Positions 1-7,200 of a stretch of 39,456 nucleotides of DNA are shown piece after piece. The position numbers were made by a program, and so were the translations under genes. The notes under the pieces were generated by a model, which searched no databases, had not been told where the DNA came from, and saw only the letters and a list, made by a program, of their open reading frames with translations. Source of the DNA: Pseudomonadota bacterium (GTDB lineage Bacteria; Pseudomonadota; Gammaproteobacteria; Burkholderiales; Rhodocyclaceae); NCBI GenBank assembly GCA_018262235.1, contig JAGTRY010000069.1, forward strand, positions 1-39,456, in the 5' to 3' direction. Each line of letters opens with the position of its first letter. Within the stretch, counting starts at the first letter, position 1.

Positions 1-588
1 CGTCATGGGGGCATCAAGTTGCGGGAAAATCTGTGGCTGCAGTTCCACCAGCTGCACCGAAAGCCCTTTGTGGCGAAGCTGTTCGCTCATTTCCACACCG
101 ATGAAGCCGGCGCCGATCACGACGGCCCGCTGACCTTCTGCGGTGGCGGCCACAATGCGATCCATGTCCTGCAGATTGCGCAGGGTCAGCACGCGTGCGT
201 CGTCGATCCCGGGCAAGGGCGGACACAAGGGTGATGCACCGGGAGAGAGCATCAGCTTGTCGTAGCCCAGCCACTCGCAGCGACCGTCTGCCAGATAGCG
301 GACTTCCACGCGCTTGCCGGCCCGATCAATCTTGACGGCTTCGCAGCCGGTGCGCACATCCAGATCCAGCAACGTCTTGAGACTGGCTGGCGTTTGTACG
401 GCCAGCGCCGCGCGATCACCAATTTCGCCGCCCACGTAGTAAGGCAGACCGCAGTTGGCAAAGGAAACGTCCGGTCCGCGTTCGAGCATGATGATCTCGG
501 CATGTTCATCAAGGCGGCGGGCGCGTGCTGCACAGGAGGCGCCAGCGGCTACGCCGCCAATGACCAGCAGTCGGGGGGAAGCATTCAT
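1..588 (-). CDS. CoA-disulfide reductase / NADH oxidase-like flavoprotein (3' end outside window)
   Basis: The first 196 residues of a pyridine nucleotide-disulfide oxidoreductase start at ATG 588 and run off the left edge. The N-terminal Rossmann motif is IGGVAAGASCAARAR, which binds FAD. SFANCGLPYY carries the single active-site Cys typical of CoA-disulfide reductases and NADH/NADPH oxidases, in place of the CxxxxC pair of glutathione reductases. A second dinucleotide motif, VVIGAGFIGVEMSEQL, lies near residue 160. In this family the Cys forms a mixed disulfide with CoA or is oxidised to sulfenate, and some members carry a C-terminal rhodanese domain; the missing 3' part would decide that here. 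It lies 64 bp downstream of trxC on the same strand and is probably co-transcribed, which suggests a thiol-redox or sulfane-sulfur role (inference). Confidence 0.8.
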   Translation of the reverse strand, partial: MNASPRLLVIGGVAAGASCAARARRLDEHAEIIMLERGPDVSFANCGLPYYVGGEIGDRAALAVQTPASLKTLLDLDVRTGCEAVKIDRAGKRVEVRYLADGRCEWLGYDKLMLSPGASPLCPPLPGIDDARVLTLRNLQDMDRIVAATAEGQRAVVIGAGFIGVEMSEQLRHKGLSVQLVELQPQIFPQLDAPMT

Positions 589-652
589 GGTTGATCCTTC
601 AGGAAAAGTGGATTTTGGGGATTCATTCAGGCTGGCTGACTGCAGGTGAGGC

Positions 653-1075
653 TTACAGGTGTTGCTCCAGCCAGCGCACGATATCGGCGGCTGGTCGGGC
701 ACCGGCTTCGCGGGCAATTTCCTTTCCTGCCTTGAAGAGGGCAAGGGTGGGAATGCTGCGGATGGCGAATCGCCCGGCCAGTTCAGGGTGTGCCTCGGTG
801 TCGATCTTGGCGAGGATGGCGCGGCCATGCAGGGCGATTGCGGCTTCGGCAAACATTGGCGCCATGGCCCGACATGGGCCGCACCAGGGCGCCCAGAAGT
901 CGATCAGCAAGGGGAGGTCGGTATGTGCCAGAACCGTGTCCAAATTGGCGGGAGTCAATTCAATTGGTGCGGCGGGCAGGAGGGATGCCTTGCAGGCGCC
1001 GCAGACGGGGCCGTCGTGCAGACGTTCAGCGGGCACACGGTTGATGGCGAGGCAGTGCGGACAGGCTATTTCCAT
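653..1075 (-). CDS. trxC: Thioredoxin 2 (TrxC), zinc-binding
   Basis: This 140-residue cytosolic thiol-disulfide reductase has the two parts that define TrxC. The N-terminal zinc ribbon has Cys5, Cys8, Cys25 and Cys28 (CPHC and CGAC). A thioredoxin fold follows with active site WCGPCR at Cys65 and Cys68. The length matches E. coli TrxC (about 139). The chosen ATG at 1075 gives MEIACPHC, the usual TrxC start, behind a weak GAGAG Shine-Dalgarno. TrxC reduces protein disulfides using thioredoxin reductase and in enterobacteria is induced by oxidative stress. It precedes the CoA-disulfide-reductase-like gene and has its own candidate promoter upstream. Confidence 0.93.
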   Translation of the reverse strand: MEIACPHCLAINRVPAERLHDGPVCGACKASLLPAAPIELTPANLDTVLAHTDLPLLIDFWAPWCGPCRAMAPMFAEAAIALHGRAILAKIDTEAHPELAGRFAIRSIPTLALFKAGKEIAREAGARPAADIVRWLEQHL

Positions 1076-1105
1076 GATGAGCTCTCTGTGTTTGTGTTGC
1101 TTGAT

Positions 1106-1133
1106 ATAATACTACCATGTAGTTATATAGCAA
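1106..1133 (-). promoter_or_regulatory. Candidate sigma70 promoter of trxC with an operator-like inverted repeat in the spacer
   Basis: On the minus strand a -35-like TTGCTA (1133-1128) and a -10-like TATTAT (1111-1106) are 16 bp apart, about 35 bp upstream of trxC. The spacer contains a 5-bp inverted repeat, ACTAC-N3-GTAGT (1111-1123), inside a wider imperfect palindrome. A repressor or redox regulator could bind there, but its family cannot be named from sequence. Confidence 0.45.
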
Positions 1134-1189
1134 TTAAATTGTTTGCTGTGATTGTTTTAACAGGAGCCCTCGCCAGTTATCTTGTCCAT

Positions 1190-1480
1190 GGCTGATCAGT
1201 GGTACTTGGTCCGTACCGGGGTGCGGGTGTTCTCTTTGCATGACCGGATGCAAGCCTCACGGCTGCTGCGTCCGAAGAATGGATTGCGCCGACGCTCTTT
1301 TCCTAGGGAAAGCCCGCCGGGATCTACCATCCGGGCCGAGGCAGTCACAAGTGGCAATGAGCAAGGTCTTGCTACAAGACGATCCTGCGCAAGGAGCAAA
1401 TGCCTCCTGGAACCTGCCGGGGGATGGCGGTTATGAACGAGCGGATGTTCTATGGTGCCTGCGTACGTAACAGGCCGCGG
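1190..1480. other. Gene-free stretch dense in short inverted repeats
   Basis: The 450 bp between the nrdG stop and the trxC start hold no convincing gene. At least five short perfect or near-perfect inverted repeats occur in about 280 bp: GGTAC/GTACC (1201-1217), TTGCAT/ATGCAA (1236-1253), AGCAAG/CTTGCT (1360-1373), AACCTGCC/GGCGGTT (1411-1432, one bulge) and GCCTG/CAGGC (1457-1475). This could be a structured untranslated RNA, a long trxC leader or remnant DNA. I checked by eye for cobalamin, TPP, 6S, SRP and RNase P signatures and found none. Confidence 0.35.
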
Positions 1481-1525
1481 AAGTCTGGCTGTGCGGTTTG
1501 GCAGGAGTCAGAAACGAGGACCGGA

Positions 1526-1984
1526 TCAGGCGCTGCAGCCCGTGGCCAGATGGATCAACCGTTGGTTGGCCGAGCCACGCCAGGGTTTGGTGGTGGGTTG
1601 GTCCTGCAGATAGCGGCCATCTATCAGTACGTCTACGTCGCGTAGCAGTTCGAGGTGCTGCACCTCTTCGTACAGATAACCAGTCCACAGCCAGATGTCT
1701 TTGTCCGGATATCTTTGCTTGAACAGGCGGCACAGCGCGGCGATGGCTTCGCGATTGGCTGGCAACAGGGGGTCGCCGCCGGAAAGGCTCAGGCCATCAT
1801 GGCTGGCGCAATCCGCCAGCAAGCGCTCACGGACTTCATCCGTGAAGGGCTTGCCGGCGAGCCGGTTCCAGGTGGTGCTGTTGTAACAACCCGGACAGGC
1901 ATGCGCACAACCGGTGACGAACAAGGTGACCCGCAGCCCTTCACCATTGACCATGTCACAGGTGTAGTAGCGGTCGTAGTTCAT
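1526..1984 (-). CDS. nrdG: Anaerobic ribonucleotide reductase activating protein NrdG
   Basis: This 152-residue radical SAM activase generates the glycyl radical on NrdD. The 4Fe-4S cluster motif CAHACPGC (C-x3-C-x2-C) lies at residues 26-33, followed by the SGGDPL motif. The length and the GCAHACPGCYN context fit NrdG rather than PflA, which is encoded separately in this window. Its ATG overlaps the nrdD stop by four bases (1981-1984), so translation is probably coupled. Expression should follow the FNR-type site upstream of nrdD. Confidence 0.93.
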   Translation of the reverse strand: MNYDRYYTCDMVNGEGLRVTLFVTGCAHACPGCYNSTTWNRLAGKPFTDEVRERLLADCASHDGLSLSGGDPLLPANREAIAALCRLFKQRYPDKDIWLWTGYLYEEVQHLELLRDVDVLIDGRYLQDQPTTKPWRGSANQRLIHLATGCSA

Positions 1985-4164
1985 GCTTCCAGCGGCTCGG
2001 GCTCCTGGACGCGGGGGGCGATTTCCGGTGCAGGCGTGGCCATGTGCTTGACGCGGCGCATCACTTCCTTCTGCTTGCCCGCATTGAAGGGGCGCGCATT
2101 CGGGCTGCCAAGATAGCCACAGACCCGGCGTGTTACGGAGAGGCTGGCGCTGTCATGGTTGCCGCATTCGGGGCAGGTAAAACCTTCGGCCGTTGCCAGC
2201 GCTTCACCCATGAAGCCGCATTTCCCGCATGAGTCCACCGGCGTATTGGTGCCGAAGTACGGCACGTTCTCCACCGCATGATCCCAGATGCGTTCCAGTG
2301 CCTTGAGGTTGTGACGCATGTTGGGCAGTTCGACGTAGGTGATGTGTCCGCCTGAAGCAGCGTCGGCAAACCCTTTTTCGTACTGGATCTTCTCGAAGGG
2401 ATTGACCTTGCGTGCCACGTCGAGGTGGAAAGAGTTGGTGTAATAGCCCTTGTCAGAGACGCCAGGCATTTCGCCATAGCGTGCGGTATCGAGCTTGCAG
2501 AAGCGGTGACACAGCGATTCGCTGGGCGTGGAGTAAAGTGAAAAGCCCCAGCCGGATTCAGCTTTCCAGCGCTGGGTGGTCTGACCCAGATAGGCGACGA
2601 CCTTGTGAAGGAATTCCTGTACGGCGGGATTGTCGAAAGGATGTTCGCCGCCGGACATGAGCAGGCCGACTTCGTGCAGGCCGATGTAGCCGAGCGAGAT
2701 GGAGGAACGCCCGTTCTTGAAGAGCGGCAGGATGTCGTCATCGGGTTTGAGGCGTACGCCGAAGGCGCCTTCCGTATAGAGGATCGGAGCGATGTTGGCC
2801 TTGACGCCTTCAAGTCGCTCAATGCGGCACATCAGAGCCTTGTGGGCGAGTTCGAGCCTTTCATCGAGTATCTCGAAGAAACGCTGCTGGTCTTGCTGGG
2901 CTTCGATGGCAATCCGCGGCAGGTTGATACTGACCACCCCGAGATTGTTGCGTCCGGCGAGCACCTCCTTGCCGTTGGCATCGTGCCAGACGGACAGGAA
3001 ACTGCGACAACCCATCGGAGAGACTGGCTCGGAGGAACCGGTCAGCTCGCGGTTGAGTCTGGCCGAGATGATGTCCGGATACATGCGCTTGGATGCGCAT
3101 TCCATGGCGAGCAGCTTGATGTCGTAATTCGGATCCGTCGGCTTGAGGTTGAGCCCTTCTTCAATGAAGAACACCAGTTTCGGGAAGACCGGCGTGATGC
3201 CTTCCTTGCCCATGCCCTTGATACGGACCTGCAGGATGGCCCGCTGCACGGCTCGTTCCTGCCAACTGCGGCCCATGCCGAAGGAAAAGGTGACAAAAGG
3301 CTGCTGGCCGTTGGAGCTGAAGAGTGTGTTGATCTCGTACTCGCAGGCCTGGATGCCATCGTAGGTCTCCTTCTCTGTCCGCTCGCGAGCGTAGCGTTCA
3401 GGTTCTCCGATCGCGTATTGATGCGCGATATCCAGATTCTTTTCGTAGGTCTTCTGGACATACGGCGCGAGTGTCTGGTCAATGTTCGGGATGGTTGTTC
3501 CACCGTATTGGTGACTGGCTACCTGCGCGATGATCTGGGATGTGATGGCACACGCCACACCAACGGATTTGGGGCTTTCAATGCCTGCGTTGCCAAGGTG
3601 GAAGCCGTGCTCAAGCATTCCCTTGAGATCAACCAGGCAACAATTCGTAAATGGCAGGAATGGCGAGTAGTCCAGGTCATGGAAATGCAAGTCGCCGCTG
3701 ACGTGGGCCTGCAGCACTTCCTTGGGCAGGAAATTGCTCGCGAATTGCTTGGAGACGATGCCTGCCATCAAATCCCGCATGACCGGAAAGACGTTCGCAT
3801 CCTTGTTGGCATTCTCCGTGACAACCTCTTCATCCGTCTTGTCAACAAGGCCCATGAGCTGCGCGTGCAGTGCGGAACCCTTGACACGGATACTGTCCCG
3901 ATCATGCCGGTACTCGATGTAGAGCCGGGCTACTTCGGGGTGGGTCCGCATCAGCGCGTTCTCGACATACTGCTGGATCGTCGGAATATCGAGGATGTTC
4001 TTGTGATGCTGCCTGCATTGCTCTTCCACTTCAGAAGCAACAGTCAGCGCCACCGCATTGGGATTGACTATCTGGGCTGCGGCAGCCGCTTTTTGGCATG
4101 CCATTGCCACCTTCAGAATATCGAAGGGGGCGGTAGTGCCATCACGCTTAAGGACATGGAGCAT
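1981..4164 (-). CDS. nrdD: Anaerobic (class III) ribonucleoside-triphosphate reductase NrdD
   Basis: This 727-residue glycyl-radical enzyme reduces ribonucleoside triphosphates to deoxy forms for DNA synthesis without oxygen. It opens with an ATP-cone allosteric domain (LHVLKRDGTTAPFD). The C-terminal zinc site is two CxxC pairs (CGKCG and CPECG). The radical loop RVCGYLG puts the radical Gly at about 683, close to E. coli Gly681. The start at 4164 begins exactly at the ATP cone. An upstream in-frame ATG at 4245 would add 27 residues unlike the family and has no Shine-Dalgarno. The C-terminus carries a roughly 20-residue Pro/Glu-rich tail after MRRVKHM. It is translationally coupled to nrdG. 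Confidence 0.95.
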   Translation of the reverse strand: MLHVLKRDGTTAPFDILKVAMACQKAAAAAQIVNPNAVALTVASEVEEQCRQHHKNILDIPTIQQYVENALMRTHPEVARLYIEYRHDRDSIRVKGSALHAQLMGLVDKTDEEVVTENANKDANVFPVMRDLMAGIVSKQFASNFLPKEVLQAHVSGDLHFHDLDYSPFLPFTNCCLVDLKGMLEHGFHLGNAGIESPKSVGVACAITSQIIAQVASHQYGGTTIPNIDQTLAPYVQKTYEKNLDIAHQYAIGEPERYARERTEKETYDGIQACEYEINTLFSSNGQQPFVTFSFGMGRSWQERAVQRAILQVRIKGMGKEGITPVFPKLVFFIEEGLNLKPTDPNYDIKLLAMECASKRMYPDIISARLNRELTGSSEPVSPMGCRSFLSVWHDANGKEVLAGRNNLGVVSINLPRIAIEAQQDQQRFFEILDERLELAHKALMCRIERLEGVKANIAPILYTEGAFGVRLKPDDDILPLFKNGRSSISLGYIGLHEVGLLMSGGEHPFDNPAVQEFLHKVVAYLGQTTQRWKAESGWGFSLYSTPSESLCHRFCKLDTARYGEMPGVSDKGYYTNSFHLDVARKVNPFEKIQYEKGFADAASGGHITYVELPNMRHNLKALERIWDHAVENVPYFGTNTPVDSCGKCGFMGEALATAEGFTCPECGNHDSASLSVTRRVCGYLGSPNARPFNAGKQKEVMRRVKHMATPAPEIAPRVQEPEPLEA

Positions 4165-4296
4165 AAAAAATTCCACAGTGAAGGGGTTCTTGCACGGAAC
4201 AACGCCGGCCAACTTTTCGAAGTATAGCGCCGCAGAATGATGCAAAGATACTGCATATAGTCAAAGAAGCAACAAGCTCTACTACATATAGAGGTT

Positions 4297-4310
4297 TTGA
4301 TGCGCATCAA
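4297..4310. promoter_or_regulatory. Perfect FNR/ANR-type box upstream of nrdDG
   Basis: TTGATGCGCATCAA is a perfect dyad matching the FNR consensus TTGAT-N4-ATCAA. It lies 133 bp upstream of the nrdD ATG. The only gene oriented to use it is nrdD; the plus strand has no gene start before gltX at 4846. A -10-like TATATG on the minus strand (4258-4253) would place the box near -58. Oxygen-responsive activation of nrdDG is the natural inference. Confidence 0.8.
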
Positions 4311-4572
4311 ACAGCTTGCGGTATATCGCTCCGTTCGTCTGAATTCAATCGCCAGAGCATTCGGATGGCTGTCTTGCGAGCAGGCATGCCGTCAAGTTGT
4401 CTGATGACAACCTGCTTTGTGCAATCTGATCGTCAGGGGTGAGGCTGGGGTAAAACGGATGCACACACACTGGAGAATATGTGACGCTTGAAATGCTGTA
4501 GGGGAATGCTGTCTGGATTTTTGGCGACAGACTGGAAATTATCTGAGGAAAGAGAGTCAGAATGAATCTTCA
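4311..4572. other. Intergenic spacer, no gene seen
   Basis: Between the FNR-type box and the repeats beside tRNA-Val I find no gene. There is one small hairpin, GTTGTC-TGAT-GACAAC (4396-4411), and a weaker CTGTC/GACAG pair near 4510-4530. The open frames here are short and overlap the tRNA. Confidence 0.4.
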
Positions 4573-4609
4573 AAACCAAGACCGACAGTAAGCCAGCGAG
4601 TCTTGGTTT
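4573..4609 (-). terminator. 10-bp inverted repeat downstream of tRNA-Val, possible terminator
   Basis: AAACCAAGAC (4573-4582) and GTCTTGGTTT (4600-4609) form a perfect 10-bp stem with a 17-nt loop, about 37 bp past the tRNA 3' end. Read on the minus strand the stem ends in TTTT. A second GC-rich hairpin, GGCCG-GT-CGGCC, lies between it and the tRNA. The long loop makes this an atypical intrinsic terminator. Confidence 0.45.
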
Positions 4610-4645
4610 CGGGTTTCCGGCCGGTCGGCCTGGAAAAGAATAGGG

Positions 4646-4722
4646 TGGTGGGCGGTACTGGGCTCGAACCAGTGACCTCGTCCGTGTGAAGGACGCGCTC
4701 GTACCAACTGAGCTAACCGCCC
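4646..4722 (-). tRNA. tRNA-Val (anticodon CAC)
   Basis: A complete 77-nt cloverleaf can be folded by hand. The acceptor stem is GGGCGGT/ACCGCCC and the D-arm GCTC...GAGC. The anticodon stem CGTCC/GGACG encloses the loop TTCACAC, giving anticodon CAC, which reads GUG valine codons. The T-arm is ACTGG-TTCGAAC-CCAGT. The discriminator A and the 3' CCA are encoded in the DNA. It stands alone with its own promoter and is divergent from gltX. Confidence 0.97.
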
Positions 4723-4763
4723 GAATTGCCGCAAAACAGCTTGCTGCATTCAAGAGAGGCCGA

Positions 4764-4792
4764 ATTATAGGGAGAGAAACTCCGTCCGTCAA
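4764..4792 (-). promoter_or_regulatory. Near-consensus sigma70 promoter of tRNA-Val
   Basis: On the minus strand TTGACG (4792-4787) and TATAAT (4769-4764) are separated by exactly 17 bp, ending about 41 bp upstream of the mature tRNA 5' end. This is the strongest promoter match I see in the window, as expected for a stable RNA gene. Confidence 0.85.
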
Positions 4793-4845
4793 AGGTTTGA
4801 TCGCTTAAAATAGACAGCTTCTGCTTTGACAATGATTTGTTCGCC

Positions 4846-6171
4846 ATGAGTAATCCCGTTCGCACCCGTTTTGCTCCCAGTCCGACTGGTTATCTTCATA
4901 TTGGTGGCGCGCGTACTGCGCTCTTCTCTTGGGCCTATGCACGTCGCCATGGTGGTCAGTTCGTGCTGCGTATCGAGGATACGGATGTGGCGCGTTCCAC
5001 ACCGGAGGCGGTACAGGCCATTCTGGATGGCATGAACTGGTTGGGGCTTGAGTACGATGAAGGGCCGTTCTACCAGATGCAGCGGATGGACCGCTACAAG
5101 GAAGTGCTCGGGCAGATGCTTGAAGCCGGGACGGCGTATTACTGCTACACCAGCCAGGAAGAACTGGATGCAAGCCGGGAAGCGCAACGTGCGCGTGGTG
5201 AGAAGCCTCGTTACGATGGGCGTTGGCGCCCTGAGCCTGGCAAAACTTTGCCGGCGGTGCCGGAAGGTGTGTTGCCGGTCGTACGCTTCAAGAATCCGGT
5301 CGATGGTGTTGTGGCGTGGGATGACCTGGTGAAAGGGCATATCGAAATCGCCAATGCCGAACTGGATGATCTGGTGATCGCGCGCCAGGATGGCACTCCG
5401 ACCTACAATTTCTGCGTGGTGGTCGATGATTGGGATATGGGGATCACGCAAGTCATTCGTGGCGATGACCATGTCAACAACACCCCGCGCCAGATCAACA
5501 TCCTTGCTGCTCTTGGGGCCAGTGTGCCGCAATATGCACATCTGTCGATGATCCTGGGTGATGACGGTACCAAGCTTTCCAAGCGTCACGGTGCAGTCAG
5601 CGTGATGCAGTACGACGAGGAGGGCTTCCTCAAGGAAGCCGTCATCAATTACCTGGCACGCCTGGGCTGGAGCCACGGTGACGATGAAGTGTTCTCGCGT
5701 GAACAATTCGTGGAGTGGTTCGATCTGGATCACATCACGCCGTCCGCTGCACAGTTCAATACCGAGAAGCTCAAATGGCTCAACGCGCATTACATCAAGC
5801 AGACCGAGCCGGCTGTTTTGGCTGCGAATGTACAGGCACGGCTGGCTGCGCGTGGTGTGAGCCTGGCGGGCGGGCCGGATCTGGTGGCTGTCGTGGCGCT
5901 CTACCGCGAGCGGGTGTCAACGCTGGTTGAACTGGCTGACAGTGTCGCTCCGTATTATCAGCACGTGCAGCCGAGTGCCGAGCTGGCCGCGCAGCATCTG
6001 ACCGAATCGGCCCATGGCGTGATCAAGGAGACCTGCGGCGAACTGGGGCTGAAAATGCCGCACCTGGCTATCCCGTTGCGGGTTCAGTTGTTGGGGGTGG
6101 CACAGACTCCGTCAATAGATGCAGTGCTTGAAGTGCTTGGGCGTGAACAGGTGTTGAGCCGCCTGGGATGA
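4846..6171 (+). CDS. gltX: Glutamyl-tRNA synthetase
   Basis: This class I aminoacyl-tRNA synthetase of 441 residues charges tRNA-Glu (or tRNA-Glu/Gln) in the cytosol. The Rossmann-fold signature [16 protein letters not shown] carries the HIGH-type HIGG at about residues 18-21. The KMSKS-type loop is KLSKRHG at about 243. The ATG at 4846 is preferred over an in-frame TTG at 4837 because family proteins begin shortly before [10 protein letters not shown] -10-like TAAAAT lies at 4806-4811. The gene ends in a strong bidirectional terminator shared with pflA. The nearby tRNA-Val is divergent and not a substrate. Confidence 0.96.
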   Translation: MSNPVRTRFAPSPTGYLHIGGARTALFSWAYARRHGGQFVLRIEDTDVARSTPEAVQAILDGMNWLGLEYDEGPFYQMQRMDRYKEVLGQMLEAGTAYYCYTSQEELDASREAQRARGEKPRYDGRWRPEPGKTLPAVPEGVLPVVRFKNPVDGVVAWDDLVKGHIEIANAELDDLVIARQDGTPTYNFCVVVDDWDMGITQVIRGDDHVNNTPRQINILAALGASVPQYAHLSMILGDDGTKLSKRHGAVSVMQYDEEGFLKEAVINYLARLGWSHGDDEVFSREQFVEWFDLDHITPSAAQFNTEKLKWLNAHYIKQTEPAVLAANVQARLAARGVSLAGGPDLVAVVALYRERVSTLVELADSVAPYYQHVQPSAELAAQHLTESAHGVIKETCGELGLKMPHLAIPLRVQLLGVAQTPSIDAVLEVLGREQVLSRLG

Positions 6172-6185
6172 TGCCGAGTTTCTGC

Positions 6186-6216
6186 AAAAAAAACCGACCC
6201 ACGGGTCGGTTTTTTT
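6186..6216. terminator. Bidirectional intrinsic terminator between gltX and pflA
   Basis: ACCGACCC-AC-GGGTCGGT forms an 8-bp stem, flanked by seven A on the left and six T on the right. It therefore works on both strands and separates the convergent gltX and pflA ends. Confidence 0.93.
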
Positions 6217-6235
6217 ATGGTGCAGCCATTTTGGG

Positions 6236-7078
6236 TCAGCTTGGACAGTTCAGACCGTAGGAGCGGAAAATGGCTTTGACGGCCTCGGTTGCTTCCATGG
6301 TGGGGCTCGGGGTGTCAGCCAGCTCATATTTCATGTTGAGTTGTTCCCACTTGAATTTTCCTAGCTGGTGAAACGGCAGGATATCTACGCGCTCGACATT
6401 GCCCAGCGTGGCGACAAAAGCAGCAACGCCCTGGATGTTGTCGGGCGCATCGGTCTGGCCCGGGACCAGTACAAAACGGATCCAGACCGGGCGTTTGCGG
6501 GCGGCCAGACGGCGGGCAAAATCGAGGATGGGTTCTACCGGCTTGGCTGTGACGCGCAAGTGCGTAGCGGGATCCCAGCTTTTGATGTCGAGCAGGAACA
6601 GATCTATTTCATCCAGATCTGCGTCGCTGAGGCGATCTCCGAGAAAGCCATTGGTATCCAGTGCAGTATGGATGCCCATGGCGTTGGCGCCGCGGATGAC
6701 GTTCATCACGAACGGAGCCTGAACAAGCGGTTCTCCGCCAGAGATGGTGACGCCGCCACCGGCAAAGCGCAGGTAATCCTTGTACTTCTTCAACTCGTCG
6801 AGAATGTCGTCTACGCAGACGAGCCGGCCATTCTTCATTTTCCAGGTGTCAGGGTTGTGGCAATAGTTACACCGGAATTCACAGCCTGTGGTCCAGAACA
6901 CCACACGCATGCCGGGGCCGTCCACTGCCGAGCCGGTTTCCTCTGAATGAAGGAAACCCCAGCGGCCTTCACGCGCGAGCTGATCTGCGTCGGTGTCATC
7001 GACAGGGTTTTCTACGGAACGCAGCTCGAAACGGCTGCCTTTGAGCGATAGCTCTGAGGGGTGGTCGGTTGATTGCAT
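6236..7078 (-). CDS. pflA: Pyruvate formate-lyase activating enzyme
   Basis: This radical SAM enzyme of about 280 residues installs the glycyl radical on PflB. The cluster motif is CEFRCNYC (C-x3-C-x2-C) at Cys66, Cys70 and Cys73, followed by HNPDTW and the SGGEPL motif. Compared with E. coli PflA (cluster Cys at 29-36) it has about 37 extra N-terminal residues rich in Ser, Glu and Asp before GRWGFLHSEE. The start is uncertain: ATG 7078 is used here, while TTG 7084 six bases upstream has a better-spaced AGG. It lies downstream of pflB on the same strand, separated by a 122-bp spacer with a hairpin. Confidence 0.93.
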   Translation of the reverse strand: MQSTDHPSELSLKGSRFELRSVENPVDDTDADQLAREGRWGFLHSEETGSAVDGPGMRVVFWTTGCEFRCNYCHNPDTWKMKNGRLVCVDDILDELKKYKDYLRFAGGGVTISGGEPLVQAPFVMNVIRGANAMGIHTALDTNGFLGDRLSDADLDEIDLFLLDIKSWDPATHLRVTAKPVEPILDFARRLAARKRPVWIRFVLVPGQTDAPDNIQGVAAFVATLGNVERVDILPFHQLGKFKWEQLNMKYELADTPSPTMEATEAVKAIFRSYGLNCPS

Positions 7079-7165
7079 TGACAATAGTTACCTGGAAATA
7101 AAAAGTCCCGGCACCGCCTGCGCAATGCCGAGACTGGATTGTGACGCAATAAGGCTGCGCCGCAA

Positions 7166-7189
7166 ATGGAGCGCTTGTCAGCGCTCCAT
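7166..7189. other. 9-bp hairpin in the pflB-pflA spacer
   Basis: ATGGAGCGC-TTGTCA-GCGCTCCAT is a perfect 9-bp stem 12 bp past the pflB stop. No T-tract follows on the minus strand, so it reads more like an mRNA 3'-end stabiliser or processing site than a full terminator. It could set more pflB than pflA message. Confidence 0.55.
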
Positions 7190-7200
7190 GATCAAGCCAC

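Noticed and set aside
1190-1525. Cobalamin or TPP riboswitch, 6S RNA, or group II intron fragment
   Set aside because: I looked for the B12 box, TPP core, 6S bubble and domain V signatures on both strands and found none.
2605-4227. A 540-codon plus-strand open frame antisense to nrdD
   Set aside because: Shadow of nrdD with no recognisable domain; nrdD carries the zinc and glycyl-radical motifs.
4433-4792. A 119-codon minus-strand frame
   Set aside because: It runs through the tRNA-Val gene and its promoter.
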